Shown: positions 15,189-22,685 of the stretch, in pieces
Position numbering within the stretch: the stretch's first letter is position 1
Layout: each line of letters opens with the position of its first letter
From: JAKQHY01 sp034429475
Lineage (GTDB): Bacteria > Chloroflexota > Anaerolineae > B4-G1 > SLSP01
Direction of reading: 5' to 3'
DNA length: 36,722 nucleotides
Assembly (NCBI GenBank): GCA_034429475.1
Contig: DAOUGD010000288.1
Span: 1-36,722 of the forward strand
Program-made: the position numbers and the translations under genes
Notes under the pieces: model-generated
What the model was told of the DNA's origin: nothing
What the model saw: the letters and a program-made list of their open reading frames with translations, nothing else
Database searches by the model: none

Positions 15189-16910
15189 ATGAAGACGCGA
15201 ATGTGTAAGGTTGCGCTGTTGTTTTTGGTCATCAGCCTGTTGTGGCTGCCGGTGATGGTTCAGGCGCAGAGCTACAGGTTTGGTGTGCCGGAACTCAAAA
15301 TGCAGGTCTACGTGCAGCCAGATGGATCGACGCGGATTGTGTACGACATCACCTTTGAAAACTACGGTCACGCTATTGACGTGGTGGACATTGGGCTGCC
15401 GCACGACGATTACGACATCCAGACGATGAGCGCGTCGGTGGATGGACAGCCGCTCACCGACATCCGCAAGTCCTCATACATTGATACGGGCGTCGAGGTG
15501 CATCTCGATACATACGCTATCCCCATCAACCAACAGGGCACGCTGCACTTCGAGTGTGTGATGCCCGACATGGTCTACGCGGACACCACCAACAAAGAGA
15601 AGGCCTCGCTGCAAATCACGCCGACCTGGTTTGACGCCAGTGCGGTGCGGGGTAACTCCAACATCGAAATCCGTGTGATCCTGCCGGAAGGCGTGTTGGC
15701 CGATGAAGTGTTCTATCAGAACATGCCGTTCAGCGACAAGTTTGAAGAAAACGGGCGGGTGGTTGCCCTGTGGGAATACGTCAACGCACGCGCTACGGAG
15801 GCGCATCAGGTCGGCGTCTCTTTTCCCAAGCGCAGCACAACGGTGGTGGAGATTACCTTCTGGGACCTCCTGGGGAAGTGGCTCGTCGGCGCGATAGCGG
15901 TGGTCTTGGGCTTTTTGACCACTTGCGTGCCCGTCATTATGCCTTTCGCCATCATGGGGGGAACGGTTTGGTTTTTCGTCCAAATGGCGAAACCGCCCAA
16001 GCCCAACTATCTGCCGCCCATTGCCCAGGTGGAAGGCGGCGGCATCAAACGCGGGCTGACTGCGCCGGAAGCCGCCGTCGTTCTGGAATTGCCGCTGAAC
16101 AAGGTATTCACCTTCGTCATCTTTGGGATGTTGGAAAAGGGCCTGATCCGGCAGACGGATGACAACCCCATGACGGTAGAAGTCGTTGAAGAATTCCGGG
16201 GAAATACCGCCGAGCAGGACGACGTTGTGGCGCAGCGCAAACTACGCCGCGAGGCGGCCCAGCAAAAAGGCGTCGTCATCCACAAGTACGAAGACCCCTT
16301 CCTCGATTTGATTGAGGCCAATCCCGACAAGCCGTTGAACAAACTGGAAGTCGTCCAGCCGATGGAGGCGCTGGTCAAGGATACGGCGGAAAAGCTCCAG
16401 GGCTTTGACCTCTCCGACACGCAGGACTACTACCGCCGCGTCGTGGCGCGAGCGATGGAGCAGGCCGCCGCCATCGGCGAACTGGAGATGCGCGAGCAAT
16501 ACCTGGACAAGCATTTGCCCTGGGTGATGTTGGATAAAGAGTACCGCTCCGTCCTGATGGTGGGAAACCATCATTACTGGCCGCGTTGGGCGCGCACGAT
16601 TCACGCCGGCGGCGGTGTGGCAAAAGGCGTGAGCGCCGCCAGCGCCGCGCCGAAAGCGCCCGCCGTCAGCACCGCCAAAAGCCGTATCAGCCCTACCTTT
16701 GGCGACGTGAGCGCTTCCTTTGCCGGGTGGGCGGAAACGACCATGGGCGGCATAGCCGGCGCGATCATGCCGAGCAGCTTGAAGAAACCGGCGCCGGTCA
16801 GCCGGTCGTCATCCGGCTATCGCAGCAGCGGCGGGAGCTATCACCGCAGTTGCGCCTGCGCCTGCGCCGGGTGCGCCTGTGCCTGCGCTTGCGCCGGCGG
16901 CGGGCGGTGA
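15189..16910 (+). CDS. DUF2207-like membrane protein with Cys-Ala repeat tail (paralogue 1)
   Basis: The 573-aa protein starts with a signal peptide (MKTRMCKVALLFLVISLLWL, cleavage probably after VQAQ). An extracellular beta-rich DUF2207-like domain follows (about residues 28-230), then a hydrophobic region (about 235-275, GAIAVVLGFLTTCVPVIMPF). A cytoplasmic helical region includes IKRGLTAPEAAVVLELPLNKVFTFVIFGMLEKG and SDTQDYYRRVVARAMEQ. The C-terminus is Ser/Gly-rich and ends in CACACAGCACACACAGGGR, with seven Cys alternating with Ala. DUF2207-type proteins often end in Gly-rich low-complexity tails; a Cys-Ala version is unusual to me. The ATG at 15189 is chosen because the signal peptide begins there. 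Function is unknown. The tail is a candidate substrate of the upstream radical SAM pair (inference). Confidence 0.83.
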   Translation: MKTRMCKVALLFLVISLLWLPVMVQAQSYRFGVPELKMQVYVQPDGSTRIVYDITFENYGHAIDVVDIGLPHDDYDIQTMSASVDGQPLTDIRKSSYIDTGVEVHLDTYAIPINQQGTLHFECVMPDMVYADTTNKEKASLQITPTWFDASAVRGNSNIEIRVILPEGVLADEVFYQNMPFSDKFEENGRVVALWEYVNARATEAHQVGVSFPKRSTTVVEITFWDLLGKWLVGAIAVVLGFLTTCVPVIMPFAIMGGTVWFFVQMAKPPKPNYLPPIAQVEGGGIKRGLTAPEAAVVLELPLNKVFTFVIFGMLEKGLIRQTDDNPMTVEVVEEFRGNTAEQDDVVAQRKLRREAAQQKGVVIHKYEDPFLDLIEANPDKPLNKLEVVQPMEALVKDTAEKLQGFDLSDTQDYYRRVVARAMEQAAAIGELEMREQYLDKHLPWVMLDKEYRSVLMVGNHHYWPRWARTIHAGGGVAKGVSAASAAPKAPAVSTAKSRISPTFGDVSASFAGWAETTMGGIAGAIMPSSLKKPAPVSRSSSGYRSSGGSYHRSCACACAGCACACACAGGGR

Positions 16911-16921
16911 ACTAGATAAGC

Positions 16922-16982
16922 CTCAACGGATGGAACGGATTCAACGGATTTTCTATCCGTTAAATCCGTTGAATCCGTTGAG
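16922..16982. repeat. 28-bp ACGGATT-unit palindrome
   Basis: Arms 16922-16949 and 16955-16982 pair with three mismatches around a 5-nt loop. Each arm has three ACGGAT(T) units. It lies between the two DUF2207-like genes and ends 28 bp before the second ATG. Confidence 0.9.
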
Positions 16983-17010
16983 AAATAAGCATGAAAGTCG
17001 GGGGTATCTA

Positions 17011-18885
17011 ATGAAAACGAAACGTGGGTTACGTCTTATCGCTGGGGTCATTTTGTTGATGGGGTTGATGACTTTCAGCCATCCGGCGGCAGCGCAGAGT
17101 TACCGCTTCGCCGTGCCGGAACTCAAAATGCAGGTTTACGTCCAGGCGGATGCATCGGTCAAAATAGTCTACGACATCACGTTTGAGAACTATGGCAGCA
17201 CGATTGACGTTGTGGATATCGGCCTGCCGCATAAGGACTACAACATCGGCAATATGAAGGCATCCATCAACGGCGTGGGCTTGAAGCAGATTTACAAATC
17301 CGAATATATCGGCACCGGCGTGGAAGTTCACCTGGGCAGCCAGGCCATTCCGAGCGGCGGGCGCGGCACGTTGCACTTCGAGTGTACGATGCCCCATCTG
17401 GTGTATCAGGACACCACCCGCAAGGACTACGCCTCGTTACAAATCACGCCGACGTGGTTTGACGCCGCTTCGGTGCAGGGGACGGGGAAGATCAACATCG
17501 CTATTTACATGCTGGAAGGCATCAATCCCGACGATGTGCTCTATCAAAAAGAGCCGTTCACCAACAAGGTGCTGTACCAGGGCCGCGCGGCGGCGATCTG
17601 GCAGTGGACCGATAAAGCGGCAACGAGCGCGCACCTGGTAGGGGTGTCCTTCCCGAAAACGGGAATGACCCAGGTCGTGCAGATGTCCTTGTTTGAGTTG
17701 GCGAATAAGTGGCTGGTTGAAAACCCGGGAACATTCTTCTTCCTCGGGATGGGCGGCGTGTTCCTGTTTGGCATCCTGTTCTTCCGCTTCACCGGCGGCA
17801 CCGGCATTTCGCTGTTTGTGATCTTGCTGGGCGTCATCGGGCTGCTGGTGTTCGCCGTGCCGTTCCTTATCTTGCTGGCGCTGCCGGCGTTTGTCATCTT
17901 GATCATCATCAACGAGACCTCGCTGAAGAAACGCCGCAAGACCTACCTGCCGGCCGTCGCCCAGGTGGAAGGCGGCGGCATCAAACGCGGACTGACTCCA
18001 CCGGAAGCGGCAGTTCTGCTAGAAATGCCCCTCAACAAAGTGCTCACCCTGGTCATCTTCGGGATGTTGGAGAAGGGGCTGCTGCGTCAGGTGCAGGATA
18101 ACCCGCTGAAAGTTGAAGTGGTGGAAGAGTTCCGCACGGTGGGGCAAGTGAAAGACAGCTCGGCCAAAGAACGGCGGGAATTCTGGCGCAATGCGGCGCA
18201 GCGCAAAGGCACGGTCATTCATCCGTACGAGGAGGGTTTTCTCCACCTGATTGAAAATCATCCCGGCGAGACGGTCAAAAACATAGACTTCGGCAGTGCG
18301 ATGAAAGGGCTGATTGAGATCACGGTCGCCAAGATGAAGGGCTTCGACCTTTCCGACACGCAGGACTACTACCGGCGGGTGATGACGCGCGCGATGGAGC
18401 AGGCGCAGGCCATCGGCGAAATCGAACAACGAGAGCAATACCTGGACAAGTACCTGCCCTGGGTCATGATGAACGACTCCTATCCCACCGTGATGACCCA
18501 TCGCGGCTACAACTACTGGCCGATGTGGGTGCGGCCCCACCATCACATCCATAGCGGCGGATTGAGCGCGCCGTCGTTAGGCAAAGGCAGCTCAAAGCCG
18601 GCGGTAGGTGGGCGCACCACCGCCGGCGACGTGGCCGGCTCCTTCGCCGGCTGGGCGGAAAACACGATGGGCGGGTTGGCCAGCGCGATTCTGCCCGGCT
18701 CGTTGAAAGCCCCCGGCGTGAAAGGCGGCTTCATTGACCTCAGCGGCGCAGATCGCATCACCGGCGACATCTTCGAGGCGCTGGCGAAAGCCTCCACCAG
18801 CAGCGGCGGCGGCGGGGGCGGCGGACGCAGTTGCGCCTGCGCCGGGTGCGCCTGCGCCTGCGCCTGCGCGGGCGGCGGGCGATAA
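17011..18885 (+). CDS. DUF2207-like membrane protein with Cys-Ala repeat tail (paralogue 2)
   Basis: The 624-aa protein is a close paralogue of the preceding one. It has a signal peptide (MKTKRGLRLIAGVILLMGLM to about AAAQ), the same SYRFxVPELKMQVYVQ start of the extracellular domain, and conserved LQITPTWFDA. It has more transmembrane sequence (about residues 235-310, with LFGILFFRF and FVILLGVIGLLVFAVPFLIL). The same cytoplasmic region follows (VAQVEGGGIKRGLTPPEAAV, SDTQDYYRRVMTRAMEQ). The C-terminus runs through a Gly-rich stretch into CACAGCACACACAGGGR with six Cys. The start at 17011 gives a full signal peptide; the short ATG frame at 16991 stops at once. A strong terminator follows at 18904, closing the block. 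Duplication with retention of the tail argues the tail matters. Confidence 0.83.
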   Translation: MKTKRGLRLIAGVILLMGLMTFSHPAAAQSYRFAVPELKMQVYVQADASVKIVYDITFENYGSTIDVVDIGLPHKDYNIGNMKASINGVGLKQIYKSEYIGTGVEVHLGSQAIPSGGRGTLHFECTMPHLVYQDTTRKDYASLQITPTWFDAASVQGTGKINIAIYMLEGINPDDVLYQKEPFTNKVLYQGRAAAIWQWTDKAATSAHLVGVSFPKTGMTQVVQMSLFELANKWLVENPGTFFFLGMGGVFLFGILFFRFTGGTGISLFVILLGVIGLLVFAVPFLILLALPAFVILIIINETSLKKRRKTYLPAVAQVEGGGIKRGLTPPEAAVLLEMPLNKVLTLVIFGMLEKGLLRQVQDNPLKVEVVEEFRTVGQVKDSSAKERREFWRNAAQRKGTVIHPYEEGFLHLIENHPGETVKNIDFGSAMKGLIEITVAKMKGFDLSDTQDYYRRVMTRAMEQAQAIGEIEQREQYLDKYLPWVMMNDSYPTVMTHRGYNYWPMWVRPHHHIHSGGLSAPSLGKGSSKPAVGGRTTAGDVAGSFAGWAENTMGGLASAILPGSLKAPGVKGGFIDLSGADRITGDIFEALAKASTSSGGGGGGGRSCACAGCACACACAGGGR

Positions 18886-18903
18886 ACAGTCTCGTCAAAC
18901 GTC

Positions 18904-18946
18904 AAACGTGAGGCTGACTCCCGGTCAGCCTCACGTTTTCTTTTTG
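18904..18946 (+). terminator. Rho-independent terminator closing the DUF2207-like block
   Basis: Perfect 15-bp stem (18904-18918 with 18924-18938), 5-nt loop TCCCG, then TCTTTTT. Confidence 0.94.
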
Positions 18947-18947
18947 C

Positions 18948-18976
18948 TTGACAAACTTTCCTTTTTGAGGTAATAT
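18948..18976 (+). promoter_or_regulatory. Consensus promoter TTGACA-17-TAATAT of the metal repressor gene
   Basis: Perfect -35 box (18948-18953), ideal 17-bp spacing and TAATAT at 18971-18976. The -10 box overlaps the metal operator, which is the usual arrangement for ArsR-type repression. Confidence 0.88.
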
Positions 18977-18996
18977 ATGAGCATTCATTCATATAT
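18973..18996 (+). promoter_or_regulatory. ArsR/SmtB-type operator 1
   Basis: ATATATGA-N8-TCATATAT, a perfect 8-bp inverted repeat overlapping the -10 box. It resembles known zinc-sensor operators with ATGA/TCAT half sites. The same pattern recurs at 19414-19437. Confidence 0.82.
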
Positions 18997-19014
18997 AGGA
19001 TAGGAGTTAACCCA

Positions 19015-19371
19015 GTGGAATCTCCATCGAGACTGACTGCGTGCAATGGTCGCCTATCCACTGCGGATGGGCAGACCCTTTGCGCCCTGACAACGCCCCT
19101 CGCCGAGCAACTGGCGCAAACCTTCAAGGCGCTCAGCGACCCGACGCGCGTGCGCATCATTGCCGCGCTCGTGCAGTCTGAACTGTGCGTGCATGAGCTG
19201 ACGGCGCTGCTCGGCATGACCCAATCGGCCATCTCGCACCAACTGGCGACCCTGCGGGAGATGCGGCTGGTCAAAGCCGTCAAGCAGGGACGGCACGTCT
19301 ACTATTCGCTGGACGACCAGCACATCTACGATCTTTACCGGCAAGGGCTGGAACACATTCAACACGCCTAA
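19015..19371 (+). CDS. ArsR/SmtB-family zinc/cadmium-responsive repressor
   Basis: The 118-aa winged-helix protein contains FKALSDPTRVRIIAAL, the recognition helix TQSAISHQLATLREM and the wing KQGRHVYYSL. The last helix reads LDDQHIYDLYRQGLEHIQH, giving Asp, His, His, His at the spacing of the alpha-5 zinc site known from CzrA/SmtB (D, +2 H, +13 H, +16 H). A second, alpha-3-type site is hinted at by Cys in ELCVHEL and Cys residues near the N-terminus, as in CadC-type sensors. It should bind the two ATATATGA operators and leave DNA when Zn or Cd binds. The start is GTG at 19015 after TAGGAG; an ATG alternative is not in frame nearby. It precedes the matching exporter gene. Confidence 0.92.
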   Translation: MESPSRLTACNGRLSTADGQTLCALTTPLAEQLAQTFKALSDPTRVRIIAALVQSELCVHELTALLGMTQSAISHQLATLREMRLVKAVKQGRHVYYSLDDQHIYDLYRQGLEHIQHA

Positions 19372-19373
19372 AA

Positions 19374-19405
19374 ACGGAACGCGCTGCATCGTGTTCCGTC
19401 TTTTT
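19374..19405 (+). terminator. Rho-independent terminator after repressor gene
   Basis: Stem ACGGAAC (19374-19380) with GTTCCGT (19393-19399), then CTTTTT. It separates repressor and ATPase transcripts, in agreement with a second operator downstream. Confidence 0.78.
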
Positions 19406-19413
19406 GTAAGTTA

Positions 19414-19437
19414 ATATATGAACAACTACTCATACAT
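19414..19437 (+). promoter_or_regulatory. ArsR/SmtB-type operator 2, before the ATPase gene
   Basis: ATATATGA-N8-TCATACAT, one mismatch from operator 1 and with the same spacing. It overlaps a TAATAT -10 box at 19412-19417. No clear -35 box is seen. Confidence 0.75.
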
Positions 19438-19455
19438 CAGCGGTTCAATTTTTAG

Positions 19456-19522
19456 TCAACGGATTCAACGGATGGAACGGATTCTTGATCCTATCATTCC
19501 GTAAATCCTGTTATCAAGGAGG
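19456..19522 (+). repeat. ACGGATT-unit repeat joined to leader repeat copy 4 (SD-bearing)
   Basis: Three units (TCAACGGATTCAACGGATGG, AACGGATT; 19456-19483) run directly into TTGATCCTATCATTCCGTAA, ATCCTGTTAT and AAGGAGG (19485-19522), six bases before the TTG start. This is the same compound layout as upstream of radC. Confidence 0.88.
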
Positions 19523-19528
19523 TTTCCA

Positions 19529-21748
19529 TTGACCACACGCACCTACAAAGTCGCAGGATTGGCCTGCATAGATTGTGCCGGGCGGATTCAAGCTGCCGTT
19601 GGACAGTTGGAAGGCGTGGAGAACTGCCTGGTGGATCATGTCACCGGCAAACTGACCGTATGGCTGACCACGCCGGATTTTGATGATGCTTCGGTAGTGC
19701 GTATCGTCGCGGATACCGGGCACATCCTGGCGCGAGAATCCCGCCGTTCGGCCAACCTGTTCGTTCGCTTTATGCTTTCTCAGCGCGACACCGTCTTAAC
19801 GGCGGTAGCCGGGCTGTTGACATTGATGGGCATCGGCCTGAGTGTCGCCAGTTTGCCTGATCCCTGGGCATGGATACCCTTTGCGCTGGCGATCCTGGTC
19901 GGCGGCTACCCGGTGGCGCGCCACGCCTTCCAGGAAGTCTTCGTCGCTCGCAGCCTCGGCATCAACGCGCTGATGGTGATTGCCGTCACCGGCGCGATCT
20001 TTATCGGAGAGTGGGCAGAGGCGGCGATTGTGGTCGTTCTCTTCGCGCTGGGCGAGGCGCTGGAAGGTTACGCCGCCGAACGGGCGCGCGGCGCGCTGGA
20101 AAGCCTGCTTGAGCTGGCTCCGCCGACCGCGCTACGGCTGTGCGCCGACGGTTCCACGGAAGAAATCGCCGTCGAAAGCCTGCAAGTCGGCGAGCGGGTG
20201 CGCGTGCGGCCCGGCGACCGGGTGAGCGTGGACGGCGTCGTGCGCGGCGGGCAGAGCGCGGTAGATCAGGCCGCCATCACCGGGGAAAGCGTACCGGTAG
20301 ACAAGTCGCCCGGCGACGCGGTGTTTGCCGGGACGGTCAACACCTTCGGCGCGCTGGAGGTGGAAGTGACGCGACTGGCCGCCGACAATACCCTCAGCCG
20401 CATGATCGCGCTGGTGCGGGAGGCGCAGGCGCAGCAGTCACCGGTGCAGCGGACGGTGGAACGGTTTGCGCGTGTGTATACGCCGGCGGTCGCCATAACG
20501 GCGCTGTTGATCGCAATCGTGCCGCCGCTGCTGTTCGCGCAGCCCTTTGGCGGGCCGCACGGTTGGCTGGTGCGCGCCTTGCAGATGCTGGTGATCGCCT
20601 GCCCGTGCGCGCTGGTCATCAGCACGCCGGTGAGCGTCGTCAGCGCGCTGACCAACGCGGCGGGACGGGGCGTGCTCGTCAAGGGCGGGCGCGCGTTGGA
20701 GGCGTTGGGGCGCGTGCGCACTTTCGCCTTCGATAAGACCGGCACGTTGACGGTGGGCCGTCCCGTCGCCACCGACGTGCTGGATGTGTGCGCCGAGCCG
20801 GGCTGCCGCAATGGCTTGCAATACGCGGCGGCGGTGGAAGCGCAGTCGTCGCATCCACTGGCGCAGGCGGTGGTCACGACGGCGCAGGCGCGGCAAATCG
20901 CCGTGCCGCCCGCCGATGACGTCGCCATCCTGGCCGGGCGCGGCATCACCGGGCGGGTCAACGGGAAGCGCGTCACCGTCGCCAGCCACCCGTACTTTGA
21001 CGACCGCGTGCCGCATACCGATGCCATCTGCGGAGAAGCCGAGCGGCTCGCCGCCGACGGCAAGACCGTTATGCTGGTCAGTCACGAGGGCGCGGCGGAA
21101 AGCCCAGAAGCGGTGTGTGCCGTGTTCGCTGTGGCCGACGCGCCGCGTCCCGAAAGCCGGGAAGTATTGGCGACGCTGCGTGAACATCACGCTATCCACA
21201 CCGTCATGCTCACTGGCGACAGCATAGGCGTGGCCCAGGCCATTGGGCGACAGCTCGGCGTAGACGAAGTGCGCGCGGATTTGTTGCCTGAAGACAAGGT
21301 GCGTATCCTCCGCGAGTTGCAGGGAGAGGAGGAGACTGTCCTCACAACCCAGAATCCACAACCCACACCCCCTAACTCGCAACTCCTAACTCCTAACTCG
21401 CAACTCGCCGGGATAGCGTTTGTGGGCGATGGCGTGAACGACGCTCCCGCGCTCGCTCAGGCGACGGTGGGGATTGCGATGGGCGGCGCAGGGTCGCAGC
21501 AGGCGATGGAGACGGCAGACATCGTGTTGATGGGGGATGATTTACGGCAATTGCCCTTCCTGGTCGCCCTCAGTCGCCGGACGCAGCAGACCATTCAAGG
21601 CAACATCGTTTTTGCATTGGGGATCAAGGCGCTGGTCTTCGGCCTCGCCGCTGCCGGCGCGGCGACGTTGTGGATGGCGATTGTGGCCGACGTGGGCGCG
21701 TCGCTGGCCGTTATCCTCAACGGGCTGCGACTGCGACGCGGTGGGTAG
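19529..21748 (+). CDS. zntA: P1B-type Zn/Cd/Pb-exporting ATPase
   Basis: The 739-aa membrane pump uses ATP to expel divalent metal ions. N-terminal heavy-metal domain with CIDC at about residues 12-15; TGES dephosphorylation loop (AAITGESVPVDK); transmembrane metal site CPC in VIACPCALVIS; phosphorylation site DKTGTLT; SSHPLAQAV of the nucleotide domain; GDGVNDAPAL hinge. The last helices hold a Lys (LGIKALVFG) and an Asp (VADVGASLAV) at the places typical of ZntA/CadA, so zinc/cadmium rather than copper is favoured. The start is TTG at 19529 after AAGGAGG. Oddity: about 25 extra residues (about 604-628, NSQLLTPNSQL) come from an intergenic-type 7-bp repeat inserted in frame just before the hinge. 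The repressor upstream and operator 2 fit metal induction. Confidence 0.94.
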   Translation: MTTRTYKVAGLACIDCAGRIQAAVGQLEGVENCLVDHVTGKLTVWLTTPDFDDASVVRIVADTGHILARESRRSANLFVRFMLSQRDTVLTAVAGLLTLMGIGLSVASLPDPWAWIPFALAILVGGYPVARHAFQEVFVARSLGINALMVIAVTGAIFIGEWAEAAIVVVLFALGEALEGYAAERARGALESLLELAPPTALRLCADGSTEEIAVESLQVGERVRVRPGDRVSVDGVVRGGQSAVDQAAITGESVPVDKSPGDAVFAGTVNTFGALEVEVTRLAADNTLSRMIALVREAQAQQSPVQRTVERFARVYTPAVAITALLIAIVPPLLFAQPFGGPHGWLVRALQMLVIACPCALVISTPVSVVSALTNAAGRGVLVKGGRALEALGRVRTFAFDKTGTLTVGRPVATDVLDVCAEPGCRNGLQYAAAVEAQSSHPLAQAVVTTAQARQIAVPPADDVAILAGRGITGRVNGKRVTVASHPYFDDRVPHTDAICGEAERLAADGKTVMLVSHEGAAESPEAVCAVFAVADAPRPESREVLATLREHHAIHTVMLTGDSIGVAQAIGRQLGVDEVRADLLPEDKVRILRELQGEEETVLTTQNPQPTPPNSQLLTPNSQLAGIAFVGDGVNDAPALAQATVGIAMGGAGSQQAMETADIVLMGDDLRQLPFLVALSRRTQQTIQGNIVFALGIKALVFGLAAAGAATLWMAIVADVGASLAVILNGLRLRRGG
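21374..21408. repeat. 7-bp repeat (AACTCGC/AACTCCT, five units) inside zntA
   Basis: Five in-phase 7-mers, preceded by two near copies of CACAACCCA (about 21350-21367), lie in the coding frame of the ATPase. The 20-mer at 21383-21402 is the exact reverse complement of 13655-13674. Confidence 0.92.
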
Positions 21749-21766
21749 AGCATTCAAAAGCTAATA

Positions 21767-21836
21767 GGACACGGATGACACGGGAAACACGGACAAACAT
21801 TTAAAAATCCGTGTTCGTCCGTGTTTATCCGTGTCC
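21767..21836. repeat. CACGGA-unit palindrome
   Basis: GGACACGGAT (21767-21776) and ATCCGTGTCC (21827-21836) are the outer ends of a long imperfect hairpin built from repeated CACGGA units. It lies between the convergent zntA and PLC-like genes and may act as a spacer or weak terminator. Confidence 0.85.
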
Positions 21837-21847
21837 CACAAAATCTG

Positions 21848-22606
21848 TCATTTTGGCTTCCAGTATTGTCGTAACGTGTGGAGACTGGCCGCGTAGGCAG
21901 ACTGCTCGAAGGCGGCGAGGGCGGCGTCAAGACCGGGGGGCGGCTCGGCGTAGCGGCCTTGCGCCACGCGGGTGATGACGTCCTCAAATTCTGCCACGCT
22001 CACCCCCATCCGCCCGGCGAAGACGGCACCGGTTTCCACCTTCGTCGGGTCTTCCAGTTGAATGACCAGCCAGTCCCGCCAGCGGGCGAGCGCGTCATCC
22101 GCTACGAAAGGCAGCCAACGGTACGGTGTTGCGGATCGAATGCACGCACCGAGGCAAGGCCGGGCGCGCAACAGCGCTTCAGCCTGCCGATCAAGGAGTG
22201 TGCGCAGGGCGTTGTGGTGCAAATTGCGATTGTGGCGGTCGGGCCATTCCGGAGCTTCCACGTAGAAGGGGAGGAAGATTTGCGCGGCCCATAGCTCGTC
22301 CCAGATCAAGTGCGTCAGATAGCCGCTGATAAAGGCGGCGTGGGCCGGTTTCAGGTGACGCGGGCGCGCTAGCTGGGGATGGGTCGTCAACAGCACTTCC
22401 ACCGGGCGCACCGTTCCGATATCCGCCAGGTGATAGAAATGCGTTTCGACGCGCGGCTGGCCGGTGAGCGTCTGTACGTCGGCGGCCGTATTCCCCAGGA
22501 AAAACGTGCAGAGATGGTCTTCCAGGCACGCCTTCAGTTCTGAGGGCAGGCCGGGATCATGTAAAATCCCCTGGGCATAGACCAGATGTTGAAAAGGTGT
22601 TGGCAT
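21848..22606 (-). CDS. Zinc-dependent phospholipase C-like protein
   Basis: The 252-aa protein begins MPTPFQHLVYAQGIL and contains FFLGNTAADVQTLTG, RVETHFYHL and HAAFISGYLTHLIWDELW. The pattern of His and Asp residues (GNTAADVQ, THFYH, GYLTHLIWDE) recalls the zinc-dependent phospholipase C/S1-nuclease fold. No signal peptide is seen. The assignment is tentative; substrate and role are unknown. It stands alone on the minus strand between zntA (convergent) and degV. The ATG at 22606 is the only start giving the conserved PFQHL opening. Confidence 0.6.
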   Translation of the reverse strand: MPTPFQHLVYAQGILHDPGLPSELKACLEDHLCTFFLGNTAADVQTLTGQPRVETHFYHLADIGTVRPVEVLLTTHPQLARPRHLKPAHAAFISGYLTHLIWDELWAAQIFLPFYVEAPEWPDRHNRNLHHNALRTLLDRQAEALLRARPCLGACIRSATPYRWLPFVADDALARWRDWLVIQLEDPTKVETGAVFAGRMGVSVAEFEDVITRVAQGRYAEPPPGLDAALAAFEQSAYAASLHTLRQYWKPK

Positions 22607-22685
22607 AGACAGGCAGTGTAGCTTTTACTGGATGGATGACAAGGATTGGAAATATCTATCAATTCCCAAACCAGCTTGTTCATCT

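Noticed and set aside
16848..16907. Cys-Ala tail as pure hexanucleotide slippage artefact
   Set aside because: Third bases vary within and between the two genes while the protein pattern is kept, and both genes end in the same GGGR; slippage may still alter copy number.
21330..21410. Frameshift or pseudogene in zntA around the repeat
   Set aside because: The frame is continuous through the repeat into GDGVNDAPAL and the last membrane helices, so the gene is read as intact.
19529..21748. Copper-type (CopA) assignment
   Set aside because: The CPC motif is shared, but the Lys and Asp of the last helices and the ArsR/CzrA-type repressor fit the Zn/Cd group.
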